A stretch of 64,000 bases of DNA from JAAYBF01 sp963716445 (GCA_963716445.1 OY970313.1:620001-684000), one strand, 5' to 3'; shown: positions 17,050-25,402, counted from the first letter of the stretch. Notes: generated by a model not told the origin, from the letters alone. Program-made: numbers and translations.

Positions 17050-17877
17050 GTGCGTACCGCCGCCGTTCAGATGAACTCCACGCACGACAAGCGGCGCAAC
17101 CTGGCGACGGCCGATCGCCTCGTTCGCGGCGCCGCCGACGACGGCGCCACGCTGGTCGTGCTGCCCGAGAAGTTCAACGCGATCGGCACCCACGAGCAGC
17201 TCGCCGAGGGCGCCGAGCCGCTCGACGGCCCGACGATCGAGTGGGCGCGCGAGCTGGCGCGCGAGCTGGAGATCGACCTCGTCGCCGGCTCGATCGCCGA
17301 GCGTCGCCCGGGCCGCGCCAAGCTGTCGAACACGTCCGTGCACATCGGCCCTGACGGCGAGCTGCGCGCGGCCTACCGCAAGATCCACATGTTCGACGTC
17401 GTCGTTGAGGGCCGCGAGTACCGCGAGTCGGCGTCCGAGGAGCCGGGCGAGGAGATCGTCACGAGCGCGGTCGGCGGCGTCGGCCTCGGCCTGACCGTCT
17501 GCTACGACCTCCGCTTCCCGGAGCTATTCCGGATCCTTGCGGTCCGCGGGGCGCGGATCCTGACGGTCCCGTCGGCCTTCACCGCCGTCACCGGGGCGGC
17601 CCACTGGGACACGCTCGTGCGCGCGCGGGCGATCGAGAACCAGGCGTTCGTCGTCGCGGCCGATCAGGTCGGCGTCCATCCCGGCGGCAACGAGAGCTAC
17701 GGCGGCTCGCAGATCGTCGATCCGTGGGGCGACGTCCTCGCTCGCGCGTCCGGCGGCGAGTGCTACGTGGCGGCCGAGCTCGACCTCGACCGCCAGGACG
17801 AGGTCCGAGCCACGCTGCCGAGCCTGGCGAACCGCGTGCCGTCCGCCTACCGCTGGCCCGAGCAGGCGACCGTCTGA
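17050..17877 (+). CDS. Nitrilase-superfamily carbon-nitrogen hydrolase
   Basis: 275 residues. The Glu-Lys-Cys triad is visible in VVLPEKFNAIG, AYRKIHMFD and TVCYDLRFPE. The sequence pattern, including GGSQIVDPWGDVLA, resembles the Nit1/omega-amidase branch (deaminated glutathione amidase), but substrate is not certain. GTG start with GGAGGAGCGAG upstream. It overlaps the TetR gene by TGATG, so the two are co-expressed under a palindromic operator. Confidence 0.8.
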   Translation: MRTAAVQMNSTHDKRRNLATADRLVRGAADDGATLVVLPEKFNAIGTHEQLAEGAEPLDGPTIEWARELARELEIDLVAGSIAERRPGRAKLSNTSVHIGPDGELRAAYRKIHMFDVVVEGREYRESASEEPGEEIVTSAVGGVGLGLTVCYDLRFPELFRILAVRGARILTVPSAFTAVTGAAHWDTLVRARAIENQAFVVAADQVGVHPGGNESYGGSQIVDPWGDVLARASGGECYVAAELDLDRQDEVRATLPSLANRVPSAYRWPEQATV

Positions 17878-18515
17878 TGGCCTCGACCTCGCGTCCGGGC
17901 GCCGTCGACAAGCGCCGTCTGATCCTCGACGCGGCGATCACCGTCTTCGCCCGCCAGGGCTTCCACCACTGCCGCGTCTCCGACGTCGCCGACGAGGCGG
18001 GCGTCGCCTACGGGCTCGTCTACCACTACTTCGACTCCAAGGAGGAGATCCTCAACGACCTCTTCCTCGAGCGCTGGCAGATCATGCTCGACGCGATCGC
18101 CGAGATCGACCGCCGCGACGAGCTCGCCGCGCGCGAGAAGCTGCACCAGGTGGCGAGCTTCATCATCGACTCGTACCGCCACGAGCCCGACCTGATGAAG
18201 GTGATCATCGTCGAGGTGACGCGCGCGGCGAACTCCTTCGGGCGCCTCCATCTCGAGAAGATCCGCGAGGCCTACGCCCGTATCGCGGAGATCGTCGAGT
18301 CGGCCCGCCGCGACGGGACGTTCAAGCAGGACATCTCGGCCGAGTTCGCGGCGATGTGCTTCTACGGAGCGATCGAGCAGCTGCTCTCCGGCTGGATCTT
18401 CGACCTCCTGCCCGCCACCGAGGAGGAGTTCGAGCGCGCCAAGACGCTGGTCGTGGAGGCGATCTGCGGCGGCCTCGAGGTCTCGTCCTCCAGTACGCCC
18501 GCGGTTTCTGGTTGA
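17877..18515 (+). CDS. TetR/AcrR-family regulator (fatty-acid-regulator-like)
   Basis: 212 residues. The N-terminal helix-turn-helix is clear: ILDAAITVFARQGFHHCRVS then GVAYGLVYHYFDSKEEIL. The C-terminal domain (IIDSYRHEPDLMKVIIVEVTR..., FYGAIEQLLSGWI) resembles FadR-type TetR proteins that sense acyl-CoA, which is an impression. The ATG overlaps the stop of the nitrilase gene. It probably binds the palindrome at 17012-17027. Confidence 0.8.
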   Translation: MASTSRPGAVDKRRLILDAAITVFARQGFHHCRVSDVADEAGVAYGLVYHYFDSKEEILNDLFLERWQIMLDAIAEIDRRDELAAREKLHQVASFIIDSYRHEPDLMKVIIVEVTRAANSFGRLHLEKIREAYARIAEIVESARRDGTFKQDISAEFAAMCFYGAIEQLLSGWIFDLLPATEEEFERAKTLVVEAICGGLEVSSSSTPAVSG

Positions 18516-18525
18516 ATCGGCGCCG

Positions 18526-18660
18526 ATGCAGAACGATCTCGTCAAGCGACTGATGTGGAGCGGCGTCCTCGCCGGCGTCGGGGCCCTCTCGACGATCGTC
18601 GCGCAGCGCGTCGCGACCCTGATCTGGGTCCGGATCTTCGACGAGGACCCGCCTGACTGA
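18526..18660 (+). CDS. Small membrane protein, DUF4235-like
   Basis: A 44-residue protein: MQNDLVKRLMWSGVLAGVGA, then a hydrophobic segment and IWVRIFDEDPPD. It has one or two short membrane helices and an acidic tail. In actinobacteria small DUF4235-type proteins sit beside holin-like and DUF3618 proteins, as here. Its stop overlaps the next ATG (TGATG), which supports that it is real. Function unknown. Confidence 0.6.
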   Translation: MQNDLVKRLMWSGVLAGVGALSTIVAQRVATLIWVRIFDEDPPD

Positions 18661-18869
18661 TGGAGTCCGCCGCTCAGCGAACCGGTGCGCCCGGGGAGTC
18701 GCGGACGGCGGCCGTGCCACTCGGCGAGTCACCAGCCGGTGAGTCTCCGGCCAGCGCCCATGCCGCCGCCGGCGACGACCCCTTCGCGAGCCGGCCGGAG
18801 CTGTTCGTCGGCGCCGCCTTCGCCGGCGGTCTGGCGCTCGCCCAGATCCTGAAGCGGATCCGACGATGA
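18660..18869 (+). CDS. Small protein with C-terminal membrane helix
   Basis: 69 residues. The first 45 are Ala/Gly/Pro/Ser-rich with repeated GESPA/GESRT units; then LFVGAAFAGGLALAQILKRI is a short membrane segment followed by a basic end. It overlaps both neighbours at start and stop (TGATG and ATGA). I do not recognise a family. The tight coupling suggests a four-gene unit with its neighbours. Confidence 0.5.
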   Translation: MESAAQRTGAPGESRTAAVPLGESPAGESPASAHAAAGDDPFASRPELFVGAAFAGGLALAQILKRIRR

Positions 18870-19345
18870 CCGAGCCCGGCGCCAACAGCGATAAGAGCCT
18901 CGGCGACCTCGTCTCCGACGTCTCCGAGAAGGCGTCGCTGCTGGTCCGCGAGGAGATCGAGCTCGCCAAGGCCGAGGTCACGGCGAAGGCCAAGAAGATG
19001 GCGCGCGGGGCCGGCGTCGGGGCGGCGGCTGGAGTCTTCCTGTTGTTCGCCCTGGTGATGTTCCTCCACACGCTGGCCTGGTTCTTCGTCGATCTGTTCG
19101 ATCTCTCCCAGGTCTGGATGGGCTACGGCATCGTCACCGTGTTGCTCGTGGTCCTCGCCGCGATCGCCGGCCTGCTCGCCGCCAGGTGGCTGAAGGCCGG
19201 CCCGCCGACTCCCGACATGGCGATCGAGCAGGCCAAGCTGACGCGCCAGACGCTCGAGCGCCAAGCGGTCGAGCGCGACCAGCTCGAGCGCTCGCTGGAG
19301 CGCACCAAGGAGGCCGACCAGGCCACGGCGAAGGAGACCAGCTAG
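18866..19345 (+). CDS. Phage-holin-like (Phage_holin_3_6 type) membrane protein
   Basis: 159 residues. The amphipathic N-terminus LGDLVSDVSEKASLLVREEI and the two membrane helices (about 48-75 and 86-112) match the actinobacterial family called Phage_holin_3_6/YqjE-like, followed by a charged C-terminal helix. Despite the name these are chromosomal envelope proteins, not lysis genes. It belongs to the four-gene set 18526-19587. Confidence 0.7.
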   Translation: MTEPGANSDKSLGDLVSDVSEKASLLVREEIELAKAEVTAKAKKMARGAGVGAAAGVFLLFALVMFLHTLAWFFVDLFDLSQVWMGYGIVTVLLVVLAAIAGLLAARWLKAGPPTPDMAIEQAKLTRQTLERQAVERDQLERSLERTKEADQATAKETS

Positions 19346-19347
19346 CG

Positions 19348-19587
19348 ATGCCGTCGAGCCTGCCCGCCAACCGCAGTCCCGAGCAGATCCGCGCCTCGAT
19401 TGAGGAGACGCGTCGTGAGCTCGCCTTCTCGGTCAACGACCTGCGCAGCAAGGCGGCCGAGATCGCCGACTGGCGCCGCCAGCTCTCGGAGAACCGCACG
19501 GCGGCGCTCACCACGGCGGCCGTGACGGGCTTCCTGATCGGCGGCGGCATCGCCGCCACCGTGTCGCTCTTCCGCAGGCGCCGCTAA
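19348..19587 (+). CDS. DUF3618-family membrane-anchored protein
   Basis: 79 residues. RSPEQIRASIEETRRELAFS near the N-terminus is the DUF3618 signature, followed by a helix and one C-terminal membrane segment ending in basic residues. It starts 2 bases after the upstream stop. The last base of its TAA stop is at 19587, and the convergent permease gene ends inside the same codon. Function unknown; usually next to holin-like proteins. Confidence 0.7.
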   Translation: MPSSLPANRSPEQIRASIEETRRELAFSVNDLRSKAAEIADWRRQLSENRTAALTTAAVTGFLIGGGIAATVSLFRRRR

Positions 19588-20675
19588 GCCGGAGCAGGAG
19601 GGGGTGGCTCCGCGGGCGGCGGGGGCGGCGCGTGGGGCTTGATGCCGCGGGCGTCGGCGTACTCGCGGAGCGCGATCTGGATCGAGGCGGCGACGGGAAC
19701 CGCCATCAGGGCGCCCATGACGCCGAGCAGCGTGCCGCCGAAGAGGACGGAGACGATCACCAGGAACGGGTTGATGTCGACGGCGCGCCGCTGGATCTGC
19801 GGCTGCAGGAAGTTGTTCTCGGCCTGCTGGTAGACGATCGACCAGACGGTCCATATGATCGTGTCTGTCGGGAAGTCGCCGAACAGCGTGACGATCCCGA
19901 CGGCGATCGCGCCGATCGTCGCGCCGACCATCGGGATCAGGTCGAGGAAGAAGATGACCAGCGCCAGCGGCGCCGCGAAGGGCACGCCGAGGATCGTCAG
20001 GACGATGTAGGCGAGCAGCGCCGCCAACGCCGCCTGGGCCAGCGCCCCGGCGACGTAGTTGCCGACCGCCCGCGTGGAGCGGTCGATCACCCGCCTTACG
20101 CGTTCGGCCCGGTCGGGAGGCACGTAGCGCAGCCAGGTGTCGATCCAACGGCGACCGCCGCCGAGCATGAACGCCGTGAGGATCAGGATGGTCACCAGCG
20201 CGAACACGGAGTTGACGATCCCCAGGCCGAGGTCGCGCAGGACGACGGCCGCGTCGCCGATCTTGTCCGGGAGCTTGGCGGCCTCCTCCTCGAGCTTGGA
20301 GGTGATGTCGTAGTCCTCGTTGATCTGCTGCAGCCGCTCGTTGTCGTCGACGAACGTCGCGACGTCGCGCGCGTACTGCGGGGCGTCCTGTGCGAGGTCC
20401 TCGGCGCCGGTGACGATCGGGGGCACGACGACCGCGCCGATCGCGACCGGAATCAGGAGGATCGCCAGGTAGACGAGCGCAATCGCGAACCCGCGCTTCA
20501 TGTGGCGATGCAGCAGGTTGACCGGCCCCGAGAGGGCGATCGCGAGGAACGTCGCGATCAGCAGCCAGCCGATCGGCTTGCGCAGGAGGTAGACCAGGTA
20601 CAGCGAGATCAGCACGGTCACGGCGATCACGACCGTCATCGCGATCGCGCGCGGAGCCGGCGTCTGCGCACCCAT
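19584..20675 (-). CDS. AI-2E/PerM-family permease
   Basis: 363 residues, about eight membrane helices, with a long extracytoplasmic region (about 95-150) after the third. The segment PLALVIFFLDLIPMVGATIG and the later GTLLGVMGALMAVPVAASIQ are typical of the family. The C-terminus is a Pro/Ala tail (PPPPPAEPPPPAPA). Family members export small molecules or ions; AI-2 transport is established for few. ATG start at 20675. It shares stop-codon bases with the DUF3618 gene. Confidence 0.8.
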   Translation of the reverse strand: MGAQTPAPRAIAMTVVIAVTVLISLYLVYLLRKPIGWLLIATFLAIALSGPVNLLHRHMKRGFAIALVYLAILLIPVAIGAVVVPPIVTGAEDLAQDAPQYARDVATFVDDNERLQQINEDYDITSKLEEEAAKLPDKIGDAAVVLRDLGLGIVNSVFALVTILILTAFMLGGGRRWIDTWLRYVPPDRAERVRRVIDRSTRAVGNYVAGALAQAALAALLAYIVLTILGVPFAAPLALVIFFLDLIPMVGATIGAIAVGIVTLFGDFPTDTIIWTVWSIVYQQAENNFLQPQIQRRAVDINPFLVIVSVLFGGTLLGVMGALMAVPVAASIQIALREYADARGIKPHAPPPPPAEPPPPAPA

Positions 20676-20751
20676 GGGCCGAAGACTGCCCGGCGTCCCG
20701 GACGTTCCGCGCGAGCGGCGAGCCAGGCGACGCCCGCCGAGAGTGAGCGAG

Positions 20752-21615
20752 CTAGTCGAAGAAGCGCTGCGGGACCGAGCCGACGCCGAGCATCCCGGGA
20801 CCGGTGTGGGTGCTCAGCACGGGACCGACCTCGCTGACGAACAGCGGCTCGCAGCCGAAGACCTCGCGACAGCGATCGGCGAGCTTCGCGCCCTGCTCGG
20901 GAGCGGCGATGTGCTGGACGACCCAGGCGTCGGCGCCGGAGTCGTGACGCTGCTGGGCGTAGTCGACCATCCGCTCGAACATCCGCGAGCTGGTGCGCAC
21001 CCGCTCGATCGGGCTCAGCTCGCGCTCGACGGTGAGGATCGGCTTGATCTTCAGCGTCGAGCCGATCCAGGCGCTCGCCGCGCCGATCCGCCCGCCGCGC
21101 TTGAGGAACTCGAGCGTGTCGAGCGCGAACCACATCTTCAGCTCCGCGCGCGCCCGGTTGGCGGCGTCGACCACCTCGTCGAGCGTGCCGCCGAGCTGCG
21201 CGGCCCGCGCCGCGGCGAGCGTTACGAGCCCGACCCCCCCGGCGGCCGTCGACGAGTCGACCATCCGGATGCGCTCGCCGCCCCGGCCCTCGCGCTCGAG
21301 CTGCTCGGCGGCCTGGCGGCCGGCCTCCACGGTGCCCGAGATGCCGCCCGAGATGTGGATCGACACGATCTCGTCGCCGCGGGCGAGCAGCGGCTCGAAC
21401 GCGGCGATGAAGTCGCCGACCGAGGGCTGCGAGGTCTTCGGCAGGCTGTCGGCCCCGCGCAGCTCCTTGAAGAAGGCGGGGTAGTCGGTGATCTCCGTCT
21501 CGCGCACCGTCCGATCGGCGAAGACGACGTAGAGCGGGACCTCCGTGATCCCGTAGCTGTCGACCAGCTCGCGCGGCAGGTACCCGGTGGTGTCGGTGAC
21601 GACGGCGACCGGCAT
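20752..21615 (-). CDS. DegV-family fatty-acid-binding protein
   Basis: 287 residues. VAVVTDTTGYLPRELVDSYG at the N-terminus, TSQPSVGDF, and IHISGGISGTVEAG match DegV/FakB proteins, which bind a fatty acid and present it to a fatty acid kinase. The frame is open to 21705, but ATG 21615 starts exactly at the conserved strand. No FakA-like kinase is in the window. Soluble; role in lipid recycling is inferred from the family. Confidence 0.8.
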   Translation of the reverse strand: MPVAVVTDTTGYLPRELVDSYGITEVPLYVVFADRTVRETEITDYPAFFKELRGADSLPKTSQPSVGDFIAAFEPLLARGDEIVSIHISGGISGTVEAGRQAAEQLEREGRGGERIRMVDSSTAAGGVGLVTLAAARAAQLGGTLDEVVDAANRARAELKMWFALDTLEFLKRGGRIGAASAWIGSTLKIKPILTVERELSPIERVRTSSRMFERMVDYAQQRHDSGADAWVVQHIAAPEQGAKLADRCREVFGCEPLFVSEVGPVLSTHTGPGMLGVGSVPQRFFD

Positions 21616-21663
21616 CCGCGCCACTCTACCTGCAGCGTCCGGCGACCGGCGCTCGTCGACGGC

Positions 21664-21687
21664 GCCGGAGCCGCGCACGGCTCCGGC
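21664..21687 (-). terminator. GC hairpin downstream of coiled-coil membrane protein gene
   Basis: GCCGGAGCC (21664-21672), six-base loop, GGCTCCGGC (21679-21687): a perfect 9-bp stem. It lies 46 bases past the stop of the minus-strand gene at 21733 and upstream of degV. No T-run follows in either direction, so Rho-independent function is tentative. Confidence 0.4.
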
Positions 21688-21732
21688 CCATCCGTGCATC
21701 CCCACCGCGCTGCGGGCGCGGCGACCGCCGGC

Positions 21733-22167
21733 TCAGCGGTCGTCGCGCACCGTTCGGGCGGGGTCGTCGGCGGCGCGCTGGCGGTCGATGCGGTCGTCGT
21801 CCCGCCGTGCCGCCTGGGCATTAGGGTCGTCGGCGCGCTGGCGGTCGACGTCGTCGTCGTCGACGTCGGGATCCAGCCGTGCCGCCTCGGCATGGCGCTC
21901 GTCGGCGGCGCGCTGCTCGCGTCCGGCGAGCGCCGCCTGCTCGTCGGCCTGCGCCAGCTCGGCGCGCGCCCGCGCGGCGCGCTCCTCGGCCTCGGCCTGC
22001 TGGCGGTCGGCGCGGGCGCCGGAGATGCGCGCCTCCTCGCGGTGCTCGCCGGCCTCGACGCGACGCTGCTCGTGGCGGCGGTCGCGTGCCTTGCGGCCGG
22101 CGAGAACGACGATCGCGAGGACGATCAACGCGGCGACGATCAGGGCGATCAGAAGTCCGGTGTCCAT
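21733..22167 (-). CDS. Single-pass membrane protein with charged coiled-coil tail
   Basis: About 144 residues. Residues 4-23 are one membrane helix (LLIALIVAALIVLAIVVLAG), followed by a long Ala/Glu/Arg-rich helix and a tail dominated by Asp and Arg with repeats of the type DDDxxDRQRADDP. GTG 22170 and ATG 22167 are both possible starts behind AGAGGAG. No known domain. The low-complexity tail makes homology statements unsafe. Confidence 0.6.
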   Translation of the reverse strand: MDTGLLIALIVAALIVLAIVVLAGRKARDRRHEQRRVEAGEHREEARISGARADRQQAEAEERAARARAELAQADEQAALAGREQRAADERHAEAARLDPDVDDDDVDRQRADDPNAQAARRDDDRIDRQRAADDPARTVRDDR

Positions 22168-22221
22168 CACTCTCCTCTACGGGGACGGCGTTTCAACTAC
22201 CCGATCGGAAGCGAGGGAAAA

Positions 22222-22839
22222 CTAAGCCGGCGCGTTGTCGAGCGAGGCCCACAGATAGAGGCAGGCGAGCGTGCGGTGGGGGCTCCACGGCGCCGCGATC
22301 CGGGTCAGCTCGGCCGGCGCCGGCAGGCCGTCGAGCCCGTAGGCGACCTGGACCGCGCGGCGGATGCCGAGATCGCCGACCGGCAGCACGTCCGCTCGGC
22401 CGAGGTGGAAGATCAGGAACATGTCGACGGTCCAGCGGCCGAGGCCCTTGACCGCGATCAGCTGCTCGAAGACCTCGTCGTCGGGGAGCTCCGGCAGCCG
22501 CTCGAGGTCGAGCTCGCCGTCCTCGACGTGCTCGGCGAGGTCGCGCAGGTAGGCGGCCTTGGCACGCGAGAGGCCGACTGCGCGCAGCTCGTCGGGGTCG
22601 GTGGCGATCAGCTCGGTGGGAGTCGGCGTGCGCCCGCCGTAGAGGCCGCAGAGCCGGTCGTAGATCGTGCGCGCCGCCTTGACCGAGAGCTGCTGGCCGG
22701 CGATCGCCCTGACCAGCGAGCCGTAGGCGTCGTCCGGGCGCCCGCGGCGGCGCTCGCGCTCGTCGAGCGGTCCGTGCGCGGCGACGAGCGCCGCCAGCAC
22801 CGGGTCGCAGCCTCGGAGGTGGTCGAGCGGCGCGGCCAC
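22222..22839 (-). CDS. DNA-3-methyladenine glycosylase (AlkA/HhH-GPD type)
   Basis: 205 residues. The core AIAGQQLSVKAARTIYDRL, then the helix-hairpin-helix VKGLGRWTVDMFLIF and the catalytic Asp in PVGDLGIRRAV are intact. It removes alkylated bases from DNA. It lacks the N-terminal domain of E. coli AlkA, like other short bacterial members. The GTG overlaps the stop of the AarF gene (TAGTG), so it is translationally coupled to it. The frame is open upstream, but that stretch is a shadow of the kinase gene. Confidence 0.85.
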   Translation of the reverse strand: MAAPLDHLRGCDPVLAALVAAHGPLDERERRRGRPDDAYGSLVRAIAGQQLSVKAARTIYDRLCGLYGGRTPTPTELIATDPDELRAVGLSRAKAAYLRDLAEHVEDGELDLERLPELPDDEVFEQLIAVKGLGRWTVDMFLIFHLGRADVLPVGDLGIRRAVQVAYGLDGLPAPAELTRIAAPWSPHRTLACLYLWASLDNAPA

Positions 22840-24257
22840 TACGCGGCCGCGCTCGGCTGGTCGAAGTAGTCGGCCTCGAGCTCGCCGAGCGGCGTCGACG
22901 GCGGATCGCCGAACAGCCACTCGCGGGCGATCCGATGCCAGTTGGCGGTCGCGCCGAGATTGCCCAGCACGCCGAGCACTAGCGCCTCCATCCGTCGCGC
23001 GAGCATCGCGTCGGCCGGCATCGTCATGCGCTTCATCAGGTCCCAGTGCGGCGAGCGCGGATCGCCCAGGTCGATCAGGACCTGTGTCACGAGCTCGCGG
23101 TCGGCGGTCAGCTCGCGATCCGCGATGAACCACGACGTCGCGTCCCGGAAGTGCGCGAGCACCGCCGCGGGCGGGAACGCCGGATCGCCGGCGTCGAAGA
23201 AGCCCATCGTGGCGAGCGCCGCGTGCAGCGCGTCGGCATCGCTCTCCATGCCCGCGCGGAACACCGCCATCTCGCGCGCGACCTGCTCGCGACCGACGCG
23301 CTTGGTCATGCCGAAGTCGAGGAAGGCGACCCGGCCGTCGTCCATCAGCCGGTAGTTGCCGGGGTGAGGATCGCCGGAAAAGTGGCCGTTGCGAAACAGC
23401 GAGCCGGCGAAGAAGCGGTAGACGATCTCGCCGAAGCGATCGCGCTCGGCGGCCGGCAGCTTGCGGACCTCCTCGAACGGGCGGCCCTCGACCCACTCGG
23501 TCACCAGCACGCGCTCGCGGCTGAGCGAGGTGACGACGTCGGGGATCACGACGAACGGGTGGCCGCGCCACTGGCGCCCGATCGCCCGCTGCGCCTGTGC
23601 CTCCTGCTCGTAGTCGAGCTCGTCGGACAGGCGCTCCCTGATCTCGGCGGTCATCGCCTTGACGTCGAGCCCGGGCGCCAGCCGCTTCGCGACCCGCATC
23701 AGCATGCCGAGGTTCTGCAGGTCGGACCGCACGGCCTGGGCGACGCCCGGGTACTGGACCTTGACCGCGACCTCGCGGCCGGCGAGCCGTCCAGCGTCCT
23801 CGCGCAGCCGCGCCCGGTAGACCTGGCCGATCGAGGCGGCGGCGACCGCGTCGCGGTCGAAGTTCGCGAAGAGCTCCTCGATCGGCTCGCCGAGCTCGTC
23901 CTCGATCACGGCGCGCATCTGCTCGAAGGGGACGCGCGGGGCCGAGTCGCGCAGCTCGGCGAGCTTCTCCTGGATCCGCTCCTGGAACTCGTCGGGGAAG
24001 GCGCCCGTGTCGATGAACGAGGCGACCTGGCCGACCTTCATCGCGGCGCCCTTCATGTTCCCGAGCACCTCGAGGATCTGCTCGGCCGCCTCCGCCTGGC
24101 GGCGGATCGCCGCGTCGCGGCGCCGCTGCTCGCCGCGCGTCAGGTTCGCGGCCTTGGTCGCGTAGTTGCGCGCCGTCTGGCCGCCGGCGAGGCCCGCCAC
24201 CTTCGCGGTCCGCCGGATCCGGCTGGTCGGGATCGAGCTGTCGTCCTTGCGCGCCAC
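22839..24257 (-). CDS. ABC1/AarF/UbiB-family atypical kinase
   Basis: 472 residues. Family hallmarks: the KxGQ motif in MKVGQVASF, the Ala-rich loop AAASIGQVYRA, the Lys in EVAVKVQYPG, and GDPHPGN plus VAFLDFGM in the catalytic loop. These proteins support isoprenoid-quinone metabolism and bind nucleotide without ordinary protein kinase activity. GTG start; TACAGT ends 7 bases before it and no Shine-Dalgarno sequence is seen. Confidence 0.85.
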   Translation of the reverse strand: MARKDDSSIPTSRIRRTAKVAGLAGGQTARNYATKAANLTRGEQRRRDAAIRRQAEAAEQILEVLGNMKGAAMKVGQVASFIDTGAFPDEFQERIQEKLAELRDSAPRVPFEQMRAVIEDELGEPIEELFANFDRDAVAAASIGQVYRARLREDAGRLAGREVAVKVQYPGVAQAVRSDLQNLGMLMRVAKRLAPGLDVKAMTAEIRERLSDELDYEQEAQAQRAIGRQWRGHPFVVIPDVVTSLSRERVLVTEWVEGRPFEEVRKLPAAERDRFGEIVYRFFAGSLFRNGHFSGDPHPGNYRLMDDGRVAFLDFGMTKRVGREQVAREMAVFRAGMESDADALHAALATMGFFDAGDPAFPPAAVLAHFRDATSWFIADRELTADRELVTQVLIDLGDPRSPHWDLMKRMTMPADAMLARRMEALVLGVLGNLGATANWHRIAREWLFGDPPSTPLGELEADYFDQPSAAA

Positions 24258-24270
24258 GCTCGTGACTGTA
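24258..24270 (-). promoter_or_regulatory. Leaderless promoter of AarF gene
   Basis: On the minus strand TACAGT (24270 to 24265) is followed by 7 bases and then GTG (24257). The spacing matches a transcription start at the first base of the codon. No -35 box is obvious. Confidence 0.4.
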
Positions 24271-24334
24271 AGGCCCGGCGGTCGTGACCGGGTGCCGAGT
24301 CGCGGCGGTCAGGGCGTCGGAGGAGCGGCGCCGA

Positions 24335-24691
24335 TCAGGCGGCGGATCCGCACGACGGATCCTCGTCCGCGATGCGGAAGGAGGAGCCGCAGCCGCAGGA
24401 GGCGACGACGTTCGGGTTCACGACCTCGAAGCCGGCGCCCATCATGCTCTCGGTGTAGTCGACCTCGGAGCCGTCGACGTAGCGCAGGCTGGCGGAGTCG
24501 ACGAGGATCGGGATCCCCTCGTGGGTGAAGACGTTGTCGTCGTCGCGGCGCTCGTCGAGCGCGAGCGCGTACTGGAAGCCCGAGCAGCCTCCGCCTCGCA
24601 CTCCGACGCGCAGGCCGACCTCGCCCTCGGCCTCCTGCTGGGTCAGGAAACCGCGGACTTTCTCGGCTGCGATCTCTGAGAGGGTGACCAT
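24335..24691 (-). CDS. erpA: A-type Fe-S cluster carrier (ErpA/IscA)
   Basis: 118 residues. The three cluster-ligand cysteines are visible: one in GGGCSGFQY and two in SCGCGSSF near the C-terminus. A-type carriers receive a Fe-S cluster and pass it to target enzymes. It is divergent from a BolA gene that is coupled to a CGFS glutaredoxin, both cluster-trafficking partners, which supports the assignment. ATG start. The symbol is by family; IscA and ErpA cannot be told apart here. Confidence 0.85.
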   Translation of the reverse strand: MVTLSEIAAEKVRGFLTQQEAEGEVGLRVGVRGGGCSGFQYALALDERRDDDNVFTHEGIPILVDSASLRYVDGSEVDYTESMMGAGFEVVNPNVVASCGCGSSFRIADEDPSCGSAA

Positions 24692-24764
24692 GCTTCAGTA
24701 AATGTAGCAATGGGCTGCGGCGGGCGTGCCCAGAGGTTCGGGCCTCGCTATCGTGGCAGATTCG
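24692..24764. promoter_or_regulatory. Divergent promoter region erpA / bolA
   Basis: On the minus strand TACATT (24706 to 24701) lies 9 bases before the erpA ATG. On the plus strand TATCGT (24749-24754) lies 10 bases before the bolA ATG at 24765. No clear palindrome or Shine-Dalgarno sequence is present for either gene. Confidence 0.35.
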
Positions 24765-25004
24765 ATGCCGTCCAGCGACGACTTGAAGCAGCGAATCGAG
24801 ACGGCCCTCCCAGGGGCGACGGTCTCGGTCGAGGACCTCACCGGAGGCGGCGACCACTTCCGCGCCGAGGTCGTCTCGGACCGCTTCGAGGGCCTGTCTC
24901 GCATCGAGCAGCACAAGCTCGTCTATGACGTGTTCGGCGCCGAGGTCGGCGGCCCGATCCACGCCCTCTCGATCAAGACTTCAACCGCCGGAGGCCAGTC
25001 ATGA
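24765..25004 (+). CDS. BolA-family protein
   Basis: 79 residues: SSDDLKQRIETALPGATVSV, then GGDHFRAEVVSDRFEGLSRI and the HKLVYDVFG helix with its conserved His. BolA proteins bind monothiol glutaredoxins and share a [2Fe-2S] cluster through that His. The stop overlaps the ATG of the CGFS glutaredoxin, an operon seen in many bacteria. ATG 24765 is the start that gives the normal N-terminus; an in-frame GTG at 24753 is possible. Confidence 0.85.
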   Translation: MPSSDDLKQRIETALPGATVSVEDLTGGGDHFRAEVVSDRFEGLSRIEQHKLVYDVFGAEVGGPIHALSIKTSTAGGQS

Positions 25005-25402
25005 CCAACACCGAGATCCGCGAGTTCATCGAGAACGCGATCGGGGAGAACCAGGTGATGCTCTTCATGAAGGGCAGCCCGGAGCAGCCGGCCTGTGGCT
25101 TCTCCGCCCGCACCGCCGCCTGCCTCAACGCGCTCGGCGTCCGCTACGCGGCGCTCGACGTCCTGCCCGACGCGCGCATCCGCGAGGAGCTCACCGGGCT
25201 CTCGAGCTGGCCGACGATCCCCCAGCTGTTCGTCAACGGCGAGCTCGTCGGCGGCTGCGACATCGTCACCGAGATGTACGAGTCCGGCGAGCTCGCGACG
25301 CTGCTCGGCGCCGAGCAGCCCGAGGACGCCGAGGACGCCGCCGTGCAGTCCGAGGCGCCGGTCGGCAACGGCCCGCTGCCGCTCGAGAACCGCCTGGACT
25401 AG
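25001..25402 (+). CDS. Monothiol (CGFS) glutaredoxin
   Basis: 133 residues. The active-site CGFS lies in EQPACGFSARTAACLN near residue 32, followed by SSWPTIPQLFVNGELVGGCD. CGFS glutaredoxins carry [2Fe-2S] clusters with glutathione or another thiol, and form heterodimers with BolA. The C-terminal 27 residues are an acidic extension not needed by the fold. The stop TAG at 25400-25402 overlaps the stop of the convergent TetR gene (CTAG). Confidence 0.88.
   Translation: MTNTEIREFIENAIGENQVMLFMKGSPEQPACGFSARTAACLNALGVRYAALDVLPDARIREELTGLSSWPTIPQLFVNGELVGGCDIVTEMYESGELATLLGAEQPEDAEDAAVQSEAPVGNGPLPLENRLD

Noticed and set aside
18866..19345. Prophage lysis gene (holin name)
   Set aside because: The family name is historical; no endolysin or phage genes are near, and the DUF3618 neighbour is the usual chromosomal context.
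19584..20675. Autoinducer-2 exporter as a firm function
   Set aside because: The family carries the AI-2E name, but most members transport other substrates; no quorum-sensing genes are nearby.
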